From assembly GCA_945905815.1 (NCBI GenBank), contig CAMDQH010000001.1, positions 1 to 64,000 on the forward strand: a DNA stretch of 64,000 bases. The letters run 5' to 3'. This stretch comes from Bacteriovorax stolpii (lineage in GTDB: Bacteria > Bdellovibrionota > Bacteriovoracia > Bacteriovoracales > Bacteriovoracaceae). A program made the translations under genes and the position numbers. The notes beneath the pieces were generated by a model. That model ran no database searches. It had not been told where the DNA came from and worked only from the letters and a program-made list of their open reading frames with translations. How positions within the stretch are numbered: position 1 is the first letter of the stretch; each line of letters opens with the position of its first letter. Of the stretch, positions 48,319 through 58,953 are shown in pieces.

Positions 48319-50394
48319 TTATAACCTCACCGTACCTAGGGACCTAATATTTACATCTGGACTAAGCTCATTATGACTCACCACTATCATGTTGGGAATA
48401 AATTTTTCAGTCAACTTTTTAAAGTGACGACGAATAACTGGTGAACAAAGAACCACCATTTTTTCCCCTTGTGATGTTGCTTCTTCAATTTTTTCATTGA
48501 GTGAAGCAAGTATCGTTTGGGTCATTTTTGGATCAAGATTCAATTGGGTCCCATGGTCAGTATGAATAATTGATCTGGCCACAGCTTCTTCAAGTGCTCT
48601 ATCCAGTGTAAATAATGGAACATCACCAGCTGAGCTTTTAATTTTTTCAGTAATTGAACGATAAAGAGATTGGCGCACGTACTCAGTCAAGGCTTCTGGA
48701 TCCTTCGAAGAAGTTCCAAATTCTGCCAATGTTTCAAGGATTGTACGCAAGTCACGTATGGCAACACCTTCTCTTAAAAGATTTTGAAGAACCTTAAGGA
48801 CTGAACCAAGAGTCATGATATCTGGAACAAGATCTGAAACAATTTTTGGATTTTCTTCTTTAAAGTTATCAAGAACCTTAACTAGTTCCTGACGACCAAA
48901 TAGTTCATTTAAATTCGTTTTAAGAACTTCAGTCAAATGTGTAGCAACGATCGTAGAAAGATCGACCACTGTATACCCATTATACTGAGCCTCATCTTTA
49001 CGATCATCGGTTATCCAGATCGCTGGGAGACCAAACACTGGTTCTTTGGTGGCTTGGCCGTCCATTTGCTCGATAACTGTTCCTGGATCCATTGCCATCA
49101 AATGATCTGGTAGAAGTTCGCCCTTGGCAATTTCGACTCCTTTGAGTTTAACAGAGTAGCCACCAGGTTTAAGCTCGAGATTATCCTTAATTCTGACAGA
49201 AGGAATAATAACACCCCAATCAATCGCAAATTGTTTTCTAATATGAGAAATACGCTCAAGAAGGTCACCATTTTGCTCGGCATCTACAATGCTTACGATT
49301 CCGTAACCAACCTCAAGTTGAACCAATTCAACTGGTAAAAGTGATTCAAGTGTTTCAACTTTCGCCTTAGTTTCAGCAACAGAGTTGGATTTCTTCGCTG
49401 CTAAAGCCAGAGCTTTGTTCTTTTCGATTTTAAAACCAGTAAAACCGATGAAACCACCCATTAGGATAAAAGGAAGCCCAGGAAAACCGGGAATAAGTCC
49501 AAACACCGTCATTGAAGCAGCAGTTATATAAAAGGCTTTTGGGTTGGCAGAAAATTCGTTTCCAACCTGTGCACCAAGACCTTCATTGTTTGAGTTTCGA
49601 GTAGCAATAATACCTGCAGCAGTAGAAATAATCAGTGCTGGAATTTGAGCAATGAGACCATCACCAACTGTTAGTAATGTAAAAGTTTGAGCTGCATCGC
49701 TGAAACTCATATCTTGTTGAGCAACTCCAATTATTATTCCGCCAATCATGTTAATTGCAGTAATTAAAATACCTGCAATGGCTTCTCCTCGTACAAACTT
49801 CGAAGCACCGTCCATGGATCCGTAAAAGTCTGCTTCCTGTGCAACCTCTGCACGACGACGTTTAGCTTCTTTCTCGTCAACCAGACCAGCGTTCAAGTCT
49901 GCATCAATTGCCATCTGCTTACCTGGCATTGCATCTAAAGTGAATCGTGCTGATACTTCAGCTACTCGACCAGCACCTTTTGTAATAACCATAAAGTTAA
50001 TAACAACTAAAATAATGAAAATGACAATCCCGACCGCATAGTTACCACCAACAACAAAATCACCAAAAGCTTTGATGATTTCACCAGCGGCAGCCGTTCC
50101 ATCGCTAGCACCATGAAGCAGAATATTTCGAGTTGATGCCACGTTAAGCGACAAGCGAAAGAGAGTTGTAATAAGGAGAACAGTTGGAAAAGTCGAGAAA
50201 TCCAAAGGCTTTTTAGCATAAACAGCTGTTAGTAAAACACCAACAGAAATTGCAATTGAAAGCGAAAGCATCATGTCTAGAAGTAATGGCGGTATTGGAA
50301 CAACCATAACTCCCAAAACAACCATCAGGCCAATCGCAATAACGACATCAGAGTTCTGAGTTAAGGCCTTAAATTTTCCAAAGAATCCTTCCAT
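48319..50394 (-). CDS. flhA: flagellar biosynthesis protein FlhA
   Basis: AEVSARFTLDAMPGKQMAIDADLNAGLV; 691 aa. Confidence 0.96.
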   Translation of the reverse strand: MEGFFGKFKALTQNSDVVIAIGLMVVLGVMVVPIPPLLLDMMLSLSIAISVGVLLTAVYAKKPLDFSTFPTVLLITTLFRLSLNVASTRNILLHGASDGTAAAGEIIKAFGDFVVGGNYAVGIVIFIILVVINFMVITKGAGRVAEVSARFTLDAMPGKQMAIDADLNAGLVDEKEAKRRRAEVAQEADFYGSMDGASKFVRGEAIAGILITAINMIGGIIIGVAQQDMSFSDAAQTFTLLTVGDGLIAQIPALIISTAAGIIATRNSNNEGLGAQVGNEFSANPKAFYITAASMTVFGLIPGFPGLPFILMGGFIGFTGFKIEKNKALALAAKKSNSVAETKAKVETLESLLPVELVQLEVGYGIVSIVDAEQNGDLLERISHIRKQFAIDWGVIIPSVRIKDNLELKPGGYSVKLKGVEIAKGELLPDHLMAMDPGTVIEQMDGQATKEPVFGLPAIWITDDRKDEAQYNGYTVVDLSTIVATHLTEVLKTNLNELFGRQELVKVLDNFKEENPKIVSDLVPDIMTLGSVLKVLQNLLREGVAIRDLRTILETLAEFGTSSKDPEALTEYVRQSLYRSITEKIKSSAGDVPLFTLDRALEEAVARSIIHTDHGTQLNLDPKMTQTILASLNEKIEEATSQGEKMVVLCSPVIRRHFKKLTEKFIPNMIVVSHNELSPDVNIRSLGTVRL

Positions 50395-50421
50395 GGCAAC
50401 CTCGCCCTTCCTGGGCTATTT

Positions 50422-51498
50422 TTACTTCAATGCTTTCTGTTTTCTTCTTAGCTTGTAAACAAAAGCTAAAATTTCTGCGACGGCTTTGTACAATGTTCGC
50501 GGCACTCCATGTCCCACTTTCACTGTTTTATAAAGAGTCCGCGCCAGCATAATGTTTTCAACAATTGGTATGTCATTTTCCTTCGCGATCTCTCGGATCC
50601 TTAAGGCCAAATGATCAGCACCTTTTGCCAATACAGATGGAGCAACCATCTCATTACCATCATACTTCAATGCTACACTAATATGAGTTGGATTAGTAAC
50701 AATTACATCGGCTTTCTTTACATCATTCATCATTCGTTTTTGGGCCATTTGTCTTTGGATAGTTCGAATGCGATTTTTAATTTCGGGATTTCCGTCTTTT
50801 TCTTTGGCCTCTTGTTTAGCTTCTTGTTTAGTCATCATCATTTTCTTATGGTAACTCCACTTTTCCCAAGCAAAGTCCATAAGAGCAATAACTCCAAGAC
50901 CCAGTAAAATGGAAAAACCAAGCTTGACCATCAGGTATTTACCAAACCCTAAGCTCTGAGCAGCATCAGCATGCAGGAAACCAAGAAAAGAGCCAATATT
51001 GTTCTTCATCACGTTGTAGGTGATGGCAATAATCACAGTAAATTTAAAAACACCTTTAACTGCTTCAACCAAAGCTTTTTTGCTAAACAGCCGCTGAAAT
51101 CCCTGAATAGGATTTAAGCGTTCAAGTTTGACTTCAAGAATTTCGGGCGAATAAAGAAACCCTATTTGAATAAAAGTGGAAAGAAAACCAAGGCAAGCAG
51201 ACGCCACAAAAAATGGTCCAACACATTTAACTAATGTCCAAGCCGTAGTGGAGATCACATCTCCAAACTTTTCAGCTGTATAAATAAGCTTAAAATCAAG
51301 TCTGTAAATCCAATCAATGTATTCAGTAAACTGTTCGTAAACAAAGACTCCACTAATTATCAAGGTGAGAAGAGAACCAGAGAGGAGAATAACACTTGAA
51401 AGCTCTCTAGAGACAGCAACTTCGCCTTTATTACGGGATTCATCAATCCTGTGTTGGGAAGGTTCTTCGGTTTTTTCGTCGTCGTTTTCTTCGGCCAT
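50422..51498 (-). CDS. flhB: flagellar export protein FlhB
   Basis: EEPSQHRIDESRNKGEV; autocleavage motif NPTH. Confidence 0.96.
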   Translation of the reverse strand: MAEENDDEKTEEPSQHRIDESRNKGEVAVSRELSSVILLSGSLLTLIISGVFVYEQFTEYIDWIYRLDFKLIYTAEKFGDVISTTAWTLVKCVGPFFVASACLGFLSTFIQIGFLYSPEILEVKLERLNPIQGFQRLFSKKALVEAVKGVFKFTVIIAITYNVMKNNIGSFLGFLHADAAQSLGFGKYLMVKLGFSILLGLGVIALMDFAWEKWSYHKKMMMTKQEAKQEAKEKDGNPEIKNRIRTIQRQMAQKRMMNDVKKADVIVTNPTHISVALKYDGNEMVAPSVLAKGADHLALRIREIAKENDIPIVENIMLARTLYKTVKVGHGVPRTLYKAVAEILAFVYKLRRKQKALK

Positions 51499-51523
51499 CC
51501 TATGCCTCTATGTTCATCATGAA

Positions 51524-52303
51524 CTAGTTGGAAACAAATTGAAACCACTCGCCCAACTTCTCAAGATATAAATCAAAACTCACTTGAAAAAACTCCTCTC
51601 CAATACCCATGAAAAGAAGAAGTCCAAAACCAATATTAACTACAAAACTAACTTGCAAAACGTTCATCTGAGGAACACTTCTGGCAACAATTCCCATGAC
51701 TAGATTCATGAGTAAGTTTGCAAAAATCAGTGGCCCCGCCAGTAGAATAGAGGCACTGAATGCTGACTTAAAGAATAACACAAAATATTCAGGCGTTTTC
51801 AGCAATTTGTCGGCATTTAAGAAATTGACAGAAAAAAAGGATTCGTAGACACCTTTAAACATAGGTACCAGAGCACCAGAAGTGAGTATAAGAATGATCA
51901 TCGTCCACTCAACCAGTCTCTCAAATGGTCCCACTTGCTGTCCCTGAGTAGGGTCAAAATAGCTTACGGATGAAAATCCAATTTGCTGAGTCAATATGCT
52001 ACCAGTTGCGACAAATAAGCTCATAATACATTTCACCAAAAATCCAATAATTAGACCGGTAGTGGTATGAAACATCATGAGGATCCAGATGTTGTCCACT
52101 CCGACCATATTCACTTCTGCAACAAGCGTGCCTTGAGTTCCAGGAAAAAACGCAAATGCAACAAGGAAGCTGGTGAGAACTTTGACTGTCATGGGTACTG
52201 AAACGTTGTCAAATAAAGGTAATTGGAAGAGAACTGCAATCCAACGGGAAAAGCCCATCCAGAAGGCCAGAAAGACTTGCTGATCAGAAATGGTAAGATT
52301 CAT
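51524..52303 (-). CDS. fliR: flagellar export protein FliR
   Basis: position and membrane topology. Confidence 0.92.
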   Translation of the reverse strand: MNLTISDQQVFLAFWMGFSRWIAVLFQLPLFDNVSVPMTVKVLTSFLVAFAFFPGTQGTLVAEVNMVGVDNIWILMMFHTTTGLIIGFLVKCIMSLFVATGSILTQQIGFSSVSYFDPTQGQQVGPFERLVEWTMIILILTSGALVPMFKGVYESFFSVNFLNADKLLKTPEYFVLFFKSAFSASILLAGPLIFANLLMNLVMGIVARSVPQMNVLQVSFVVNIGFGLLLFMGIGEEFFQVSFDLYLEKLGEWFQFVSN

Positions 52304-52575
52304 CAGCGCCTAATTAATTCCGGGATACTGGTAAAGAGTTCTCTGGTGTAACTCACCATTGTCTCCATCATCCACGGGCTAAAAATAACCAGCGTTGCAA
52401 TGATGACAAGTATTTTAGGAATAAATGAAAGTGTTTGTTCATTGATCTGAGTCACAGCTTGAAAAATTGAAACCAGAACACCTACAACTAGTGCGCCAAT
52501 AAGCATTGGAGCTGCAAGCATGAGTGTAATTTTCATTGCCTGGTTAACCACTTCGATAACAAAATTATTTTCCAT
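52303..52575 (-). CDS. fliQ: flagellar export protein FliQ
   Basis: 90 aa, ISIFQAVTQINEQTLSFIPKI-type motif. Confidence 0.94.
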   Translation of the reverse strand: MENNFVIEVVNQAMKITLMLAAPMLIGALVVGVLVSIFQAVTQINEQTLSFIPKILVIIATLVIFSPWMMETMVSYTRELFTSIPELIRR

Positions 52576-52585
52576 ATTTTATTCC

Positions 52586-53329
52586 TTAAGTGTTAAACGA
52601 GCGAAGTATCGCTCCCGTAACTAATTGCCAGCCATCAACAAGAACGAACAACAGAAGCTTGAAAGGCATTGAAACTAACATTGGAGGGAGCATCATCATA
52701 CCCATTGCCATAAGAACCGAGGCAACTACCATGTCGAGTACGATAAATGGTATATAAAGCAAAAATCCAATTTGAAAAGCTGTTTTAAGTTCCGAAATTA
52801 TGAAGGCCGGGATCAGATAATGAATAGGAACAGCATTAATATCATCCGGCGCAGCTTCGCCAGTCACATCAAAAAAAAGTCCAATGTCAGCTTTACGAAC
52901 ATGTTTATTCATAAATGCGCGGAGTTCTTTTTCAAGACCTTTAAGTGCTTGAGTGGCATCGATTTGTTTGGCCTGATAGGGAATAATCGTATCGTTATAA
53001 AGTGCTTTACCAGTAGGCATCATGACGAAGAGTGAAAGAAACATCGCAAACCCAATCAACATCTGATTGGGTGGCATATTTTGCGTGCCCAAAGCTTGTC
53101 TCATGAAAGATAAAACTACGACGATACGAGTAAAGGATGTACATAAAATAATAATGGCAGGAGCAAGAGTTAAAACAGTAAAAAGTAAAAGCACTTCCAT
53201 CGTATCGACAAGATTTGTACCTTGTCCAAAATTTACAGCGACACCTGGAAGATTAGCACTTTGAGCAAAAGCAGCAGAGGTCAAAAGCATTGACCATACC
53301 ACTAAAACAGCTCGAAAAAAAAACTTCAT
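52586..53329 (-). CDS. fliP: flagellar export protein FliP
   Basis: SFTRIVVVLSFMRQALGTQNMPPNQ. Confidence 0.96.
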   Translation of the reverse strand: MKFFFRAVLVVWSMLLTSAAFAQSANLPGVAVNFGQGTNLVDTMEVLLLFTVLTLAPAIIILCTSFTRIVVVLSFMRQALGTQNMPPNQMLIGFAMFLSLFVMMPTGKALYNDTIIPYQAKQIDATQALKGLEKELRAFMNKHVRKADIGLFFDVTGEAAPDDINAVPIHYLIPAFIISELKTAFQIGFLLYIPFIVLDMVVASVLMAMGMMMLPPMLVSMPFKLLLFVLVDGWQLVTGAILRSFNT

Positions 53330-53337
53330 GCTGACCT

Positions 53338-54522
53338 TTAGTTAAACTCAATCGGCTTAAGTTTCTTTGCTCTTTTCTTAAGTTCATCAGAGAACTTCAC
53401 AATATCTTTCGCAATCGCTATTTTAGATAGACCCTTCTCTTCATTAGCAGGTGTCGATTCCATAATATTTTCTTTTAATTTCACTAACAATTCAGCTTCT
53501 TCTTTATCTTCGGCTGATCCAAGATTTAGATCAAAATTAGTACCTGTTACAAATTTCTCGCCTTCCTTCATTAAGCCTGAAGTATCAGTCATTTCTGATA
53601 AAAAAGTCAGACCACTTTCAGAGTTAGCAACTAAGAATATTTGTTTATGTGCCTTAACGATCATGAGAGATCGCTTAGGCGCAATGTATGTAGTGCTAAG
53701 CACTTCAATCATTTTTGTGTTATTTAAAAAGCTGAGTTTGCCACGACTAAAGACTCCTTTTTTAAGAAGTTGAACAACTCCATAAAAAAGACCCAGAACC
53801 AAAGCCAAGAAGAGCATAAATTTTGCCGCATAACCTGCAAAAGAAAAATTATTACTCGAAGAACCTGCTTTAGGAACGTAGCTACTCTGGGCAGGAATTT
53901 TCTTTTCCACCTTAGCAAGAGCAGCTTGCTTAACGTTCACTTCATCCGCCTTAACTGCCACGGTCTCTGCGAGGGCAGCCTTTGGAGCATTCTCTTCTTT
54001 CATTAACTTGTTAAGGTAATCCTCATTGAGAAGATCTTTTGAAACCTTATTTTCAGTCTTTTGATCCAAGACAGTTGCAGGAACAGGTGCAGGTTTTAAA
54101 ATTTCGTTAGGAAAAACTGCTGGGGCAACAAAAGCAGTCTTATTTTCTTGAGCAGCTTTGCCTCGAGGAAAAACAACTTCAATGTTTGAGTTTTTGAAAC
54201 CAACGTTGACTGCATCTGAAGCAATATCATAAGGAAGGATGGCTTTTATCACGGCCTTACCGTTCAAACTATTTGCCGAAAGTTGTGCGCCTCTCACGTT
54301 TTTAAAGATGGCATTAAAGCCCTCAGCATTCGCAAGAGTAAGTTCGATGGTTTTCCCATAAACTTTGATATCCGGGAGATCATTTGACCTCCCATCAATG
54401 GCAATATTTACATACCCATTGGCACCGTTAGTGGTAAGGTCCACTGAGGTCACTTTGACCCCCGCGAGGGCCACCGAAGTGAGTGAAAGGGCCAAAAGAG
54501 AAATTGTGAAAATCTTATTCAT
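53338..54522 (-). CDS. fliO: FliO-type protein with secreted AMIN-like N-terminal domain
   Basis: between fliN and fliP; TM then LSTTYIAPKRSLMIVKAHKQIFLVANSESGLTFL; start revised to MNKIFT. Confidence 0.78.
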   Translation of the reverse strand: MNKIFTISLLALSLTSVALAGVKVTSVDLTTNGANGYVNIAIDGRSNDLPDIKVYGKTIELTLANAEGFNAIFKNVRGAQLSANSLNGKAVIKAILPYDIASDAVNVGFKNSNIEVVFPRGKAAQENKTAFVAPAVFPNEILKPAPVPATVLDQKTENKVSKDLLNEDYLNKLMKEENAPKAALAETVAVKADEVNVKQAALAKVEKKIPAQSSYVPKAGSSSNNFSFAGYAAKFMLFLALVLGLFYGVVQLLKKGVFSRGKLSFLNNTKMIEVLSTTYIAPKRSLMIVKAHKQIFLVANSESGLTFLSEMTDTSGLMKEGEKFVTGTNFDLNLGSAEDKEEAELLVKLKENIMESTPANEEKGLSKIAIAKDIVKFSDELKKRAKKLKPIEFN

Positions 54523-54558
54523 AACAGTCATCCTTCCTGGTTGACGTAAAATCAAATA

Positions 54559-54915
54559 CTACTTTAAAGACTCAATGCGCTCTAACGGACTTATGATATC
54601 AGTGAGACGAATTCCAAATTTTTCGTTCACTACTACCACTTCACCTCTTGCAACCAGCTTGCCATTAACCAGAACCTCTAACGGTTCACCGGCAAGCTTA
54701 TCAAGTTCAAGGACTGAGCCCTGGCCAAGCTGAAGAAGATCTTTAATGACTACTTTTGCTCTACCGAGCTCAACACTAACCTTAAGGGGAATATCCAGAA
54801 TAAAATCTAGGTTCTGGACCTTGAGTTTATTAAGGGCATCATCCCCTGCTTTGATTTGGTCAGCAAGTTCGCGGATTGCATCTTTGTTATTCCCGGAAAT
54901 GTCTGGTGACGCCAT
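54559..54915 (-). CDS. fliN: flagellar motor switch protein FliN
   Basis: [41 protein letters not shown]. Confidence 0.95.
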   Translation of the reverse strand: MASPDISGNNKDAIRELADQIKAGDDALNKLKVQNLDFILDIPLKVSVELGRAKVVIKDLLQLGQGSVLELDKLAGEPLEVLVNGKLVARGEVVVVNEKFGIRLTDIISPLERIESLK

Positions 54916-54929
54916 ATGTTTTATTCCTT

Positions 54930-55925
54930 TTAAAGTATTCTACGAGTGACTTGAACAGCGCGGTTGCCCTTATATATGCCAATCAAGCATTTTAATTTTT
55001 TTGCATCTTCAATTTCCAGATCAAGCTCGCCCGAAACCTCTTGGGATAGAGGAATAACATCCCCTACCTGTAGACCAATAAGGTCTCCAATAGTCATATC
55101 TGTTTCACCAAGCTTCACAATGGCAGTTGCTTCCGCATCTTGAACATGTCCCTGCATGGAACGCGTCCAGAGAGTATCAACAACATCGTTGTCGGCCTGA
55201 AAGCTTGAAGAAAGTTTTTGTTTAATCGGTTCAATTGTTGAATAAGGGATTACCACCATGATGGTTCCAGAAGCCGACTCAAACTCAACTTCAAAAGTTG
55301 TCGTGATAATTACGTCTGAAGGAGGAACAACACCCACGAATTGAGGGTTAATTTCAGTTCTTGAATATTGAGCATCAATGCGGTGGACCGGTGCCCACGC
55401 ATCTTCCAAATCGCTGATGGCCATATCCATCACCCGTCTCATGAAGGAAAGTTCAATTGAAGTAAATTCTTTTCCTTCGATCTTGGTAAATGGACGATCA
55501 GTTCCACCGAAGTATGAATCTATAATGGCATAGGCCAACTTTGATTCAAATACGATCAGGGCCGGCCCACGAAGTTCGTTAAAACGCATGATACACATGC
55601 ATGAAGGAATCGGGAGTGTATTAACAAATTCACCAAACTTCAAAAGATCTGTAGAGATCATTGAGATGGTTGAAATTTTCCGAAGTGAGTTTGAAAGAGA
55701 AACACGGAACTGACGAATGAATCGCTCGTAAATAATTTCGAGGATCGGCATTCGACCGCGGATAACCCTGTCCTGATTGGTGAGGTCATAGGGCTGGATG
55801 TTGGCATCTGTCTCTTCAGATTCCTCAGATATCTTTTTACCACCAGCAAGATCGGACTCACCAGTGTCGTCGTTGACGGCATTAAGTAATGCGTCTACTT
55901 CGTCTTGGCTCAGTACTTGGGCCAT
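54930..55925 (-). CDS. fliM: flagellar motor switch protein FliM
   Basis: [31 protein letters not shown]. Confidence 0.95.
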   Translation of the reverse strand: MAQVLSQDEVDALLNAVNDDTGESDLAGGKKISEESEETDANIQPYDLTNQDRVIRGRMPILEIIYERFIRQFRVSLSNSLRKISTISMISTDLLKFGEFVNTLPIPSCMCIMRFNELRGPALIVFESKLAYAIIDSYFGGTDRPFTKIEGKEFTSIELSFMRRVMDMAISDLEDAWAPVHRIDAQYSRTEINPQFVGVVPPSDVIITTTFEVEFESASGTIMVVIPYSTIEPIKQKLSSSFQADNDVVDTLWTRSMQGHVQDAEATAIVKLGETDMTIGDLIGLQVGDVIPLSQEVSGELDLEIEDAKKLKCLIGIYKGNRAVQVTRRIL

Positions 55926-55969
55926 TCTCCCCTCCTGGGATCTTACTATCTAGTTAAGCATCCTGCTTA

Positions 55970-56599
55970 CTAGTTAATTTGAAAGCTAATATAGTAAATA
56001 TCTTCGACTCTTCCATCAACCAAAAATGAATTGATAGAGTTTTTAATCTCTTCTTTTAAAAAACTTTTTCCTTCCTTCTTCAGAAGGTCGTCAGCTCTCT
56101 TTGTGTTCAGAATACTGATGATGGCATCACGAATCTGCGGCTTACGTGCTTCAAACTCAGGGACCTTAGCATCATCACTCATTTTAAGAACTGCGTCTAA
56201 ACGTACGTACCTACGCGGACCTTCACCCTGAGCAAGATTGACAGTAAAACTATCGAGTGGAAGAAGATTCTCTTTCTTAACTGTATCCACACTTTTTTGT
56301 TCACCGGTTGCATCGGTAGCCACCTCAGAGGTCGAATCTTTTTCTTTTAGTAATTGGGTCAGGTCTGGTCTCTTCGCTTCAATACCCATAAACCGATACT
56401 GAAAGTAAGCGACTGTTCCCATCGCAAGAATATTAACCACCATAAGTATAGTGAGTAATGGATTTTTTGACGAGGGCTCTGCCTGTGCTGGTTTAATATT
56501 CTCTGCCATTTGTGCCTTTGCTGAAATCCCCAACTCTTGGGTATCTCTGTCAAAATTATAACTTTCACTTGAGTTTGAAGCAAGGATGACCCTATCCAC
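55970..56599 (-). CDS. fliL: flagellar basal body-associated protein FliL
   Basis: TM, then LLPLDSFTVNLAQGEGPRRYVRLDAVL; start may be at MAENIKP (about 56509). Confidence 0.88.
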   Translation of the reverse strand: MDRVILASNSSESYNFDRDTQELGISAKAQMAENIKPAQAEPSSKNPLLTILMVVNILAMGTVAYFQYRFMGIEAKRPDLTQLLKEKDSTSEVATDATGEQKSVDTVKKENLLPLDSFTVNLAQGEGPRRYVRLDAVLKMSDDAKVPEFEARKPQIRDAIISILNTKRADDLLKKEGKSFLKEEIKNSINSFLVDGRVEDIYYISFQIN

Positions 56600-56627
56600 A
56601 GGGAAGAAATTGCCTTATTTAGTTAAA

Positions 56628-56644
56628 GCGGCAAAAACTGCCGC
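56628..56644. other. hairpin in the fliL leader
   Basis: GCGGCA-AAAAC-TGCCGC perfect 6-bp stem. Confidence 0.45.
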
Positions 56645-56750
56645 AAAAAAATGACACCCCGACGTGATTTGGTCAAGTATGCCGATAATTATCGACCGTT
56701 TGAGTAAGTTTATATGTATAATATTGAGTATATTAACCGAGGAATAAAAA

Positions 56751-57077
56751 ATGATTTCAAGTTTTATTGATCTTAAGTCTTTAGGTATGTTTATTGTTGT
56801 TAGCTTACTCTTCACAATTGTTGGTTTTCGCTTTAACTTTAAATCAATCCAGGCCAATCCAGCAAAGTTAAGTTGGATTTTCTTAGTTTCAGGCTTCATT
56901 GTAGGTTTTTCTGATTTGATTGTTTCTCTACAAGATCAGGAAGCAAATCTTTTATCCCCGGATGATCTAGTAGCAGCTAAGCAAACAGGAATTATTTTGC
57001 TTTCACCTTTTTACGGGATGCTTTTTGCAGCCGTTACCTGGATCGGAAGTGATAGCAAAGATTCAAATTCAAAATAA
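56751..57077 (+). CDS. small membrane protein
   Basis: 108 aa, three hydrophobic segments; SD GAGGAATAAAAA-ATG. Confidence 0.65.
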   Translation: MISSFIDLKSLGMFIVVSLLFTIVGFRFNFKSIQANPAKLSWIFLVSGFIVGFSDLIVSLQDQEANLLSPDDLVAAKQTGIILLSPFYGMLFAAVTWIGSDSKDSNSK

Positions 57078-57100
57078 TTTTTTGTATATTTAAATAAAAT

Positions 57101-57130
57101 AAAAAAACCCGGATTAACCGGGTTTTTTTA
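57101..57130. terminator. bidirectional rho-independent terminator
   Basis: A7-CCCGG-ATTAA-CCGGG-T7. Confidence 0.85.
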
Positions 57131-57149
57131 TTTTTACTTTTTAAAAGAA

Positions 57150-57929
57150 CTAAAGAGAAATTTTTCCACGTTTTTTGAGTTCACTAATCAAATCATCAAA
57201 ATGCTGAGTTGGGTATGCACCTTTAACAGGGATACCATTTAGAAGGAAGCCTGGAGTTCCTTGAAAACCGTATTTACCGGCTTCTGCTACGTCCCCAGCA
57301 ATACGCTTTTGTACTGCTTCAGAAGTAACGTCTTTAGCAAGTTTGGCCATATCAACTTTAAGTTTCTTCGCTTCTTCTTTCAGGAATTTTTCTCCGTTCT
57401 GAAGTGCACGTTGATTCTTGTAGATTGCATCGTGAAACTGCCACGCTTTCTCTGGGCTTTGTAAACGAATTGCTTCATAGTACTGAGCAGCAGGCATCGC
57501 TTGTGGGTGAAAGCTTAGTGGAAGATGCTTATAAGCAAAACGAATTTTGCCTTTATACTTTTCCATTAATTCCATAACTGTATTGTATCCACGTGAACAA
57601 AATGGACACTCAAAGTCAGAGTACTCAATCAAAGTAATTGGAGCATCTTTCTCACCACGAAAACTCTCATCAGAGCGAATTTCAGCGAGAACTGGATTAT
57701 TGAAGCTATCTTCAAGAGCTTTCTTTTCATCAACTTCACGTTTTTTGCCTTGGCCTTCCTGGGCAACTTTAACAGCATTGTTAAGTGCATCGATAAATTT
57801 CTCAGGATTAGCTTCAATAGCTTCAGTAATAATTTCTGGATTCTCTTTCATCATTTTTTTCAAATCGTCTTTGGAGGTACAAGCTACGGCCATAGCTAAG
57901 GCCGCAACCAGGAGGATACTACTTTTCAT
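57150..57929 (-). CDS. DsbA-family thiol:disulfide oxidoreductase lipoprotein
   Basis: lipobox AMAVAC; thioredoxin motif FECPFCSRGY; GTPGFLLNG cis-Pro. Confidence 0.88.
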   Translation of the reverse strand: MKSSILLVAALAMAVACTSKDDLKKMMKENPEIITEAIEANPEKFIDALNNAVKVAQEGQGKKREVDEKKALEDSFNNPVLAEIRSDESFRGEKDAPITLIEYSDFECPFCSRGYNTVMELMEKYKGKIRFAYKHLPLSFHPQAMPAAQYYEAIRLQSPEKAWQFHDAIYKNQRALQNGEKFLKEEAKKLKVDMAKLAKDVTSEAVQKRIAGDVAEAGKYGFQGTPGFLLNGIPVKGAYPTQHFDDLISELKKRGKISL

Positions 57930-58005
57930 GCAAATTCCTTTTTATCAAATTAGTGATCAATTATATGTTAATTTAACAATATGTTAATGAATCTAAGGAT
58001 TTATT

Positions 58006-58953
58006 TCAACCCTTGGGTTTCCGTTTCTCAAAATTATTTTGAGCAAAATCGAGGTATTTATTTAATTTACGTGTGTTGTCTCTAATATGAGCGTATCCAA
58101 CAAGATGAACCCGACTAAAATGATCTCCCTTCATAAACGAACGCATCGTAGAAAAAATTCCGAACGCTGCGCCAGAAACTTTACCATAAAGGTGCATCCC
58201 AAGAGCTAAATACAAAGTCGTTATTAAAAAGATTGTAAGACTAATAAGATCGTCCATCACAAAATCCTGTGCATTCAAAAAACGATTAGCGTCTTTTGAG
58301 CTTGTCAGTGTTTTAGATGCTAATTCAATCATACTATGGAAAACAGCACTTCCATTTTCAATAATAAAAACACTACTAGAGATGGCAACAATAACGAGCA
58401 ATAATCCAAAATGGAGCATAAAAACCCGATCGGTTACGGGTTGATGAATTTTAGAAAACTGCGGGGGAACAGTATTTGTAGGTAACTGTTTTTTTTCGCG
58501 GCTGTCCCTAAGAAACTCAAAGAAGAACTCTGAAAAGCGGGTAAGAAGTTTATAGGTACTAAACTCATCTACCATATAAATGGCTTCAGGGTTTTCAATT
58601 ATCTCCTCGCAGTAGTCACCAATCATTCTGAAAGGTCTTAAGATTAGCCAACCTACGTAAGTTCCAATAAAGAATAAGAAGATGTGAAAGAGAAAAAGAA
58701 CAGGGAGATTTTCCAAAGCTTCGCTCGTGATATAATTAAAAAACACCTGGTCATCTTGAAAATCAGGAAATCCTTGTGAACGAAAAAAAACATAATTAAG
58801 TCGCATAACTTCAAAAAGACACGTGTAAATAATAAAATTGATTAACAAGGAAATGCTTGAAACCTTAATGCCAGTTAAAACAACAAATTTCGTGTCATCA
58901 CTTTTAAAAACGCGATTTAGCATTTCTTTAAATTTATTCAAATATTTATTCAT
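58006..58953 (-). CDS. membrane protein with two TM-pair/HAMP-like units
   Basis: four TMs; HAMP-like stretches after TM pairs (LILRPFRMIGDY..., AAFGIFSTMRSFMKGD...). Confidence 0.55.
   Translation of the reverse strand: MNKYLNKFKEMLNRVFKSDDTKFVVLTGIKVSSISLLINFIIYTCLFEVMRLNYVFFRSQGFPDFQDDQVFFNYITSEALENLPVLFLFHIFLFFIGTYVGWLILRPFRMIGDYCEEIIENPEAIYMVDEFSTYKLLTRFSEFFFEFLRDSREKKQLPTNTVPPQFSKIHQPVTDRVFMLHFGLLLVIVAISSSVFIIENGSAVFHSMIELASKTLTSSKDANRFLNAQDFVMDDLISLTIFLITTLYLALGMHLYGKVSGAAFGIFSTMRSFMKGDHFSRVHLVGYAHIRDNTRKLNKYLDFAQNNFEKRKPKG

Noticed and set aside
57547-57987. 146-aa plus ORF antisense to the DsbA-like gene
   Set aside because: Overlaps a conserved CPFC thioredoxin-fold gene on the other strand; no supporting features
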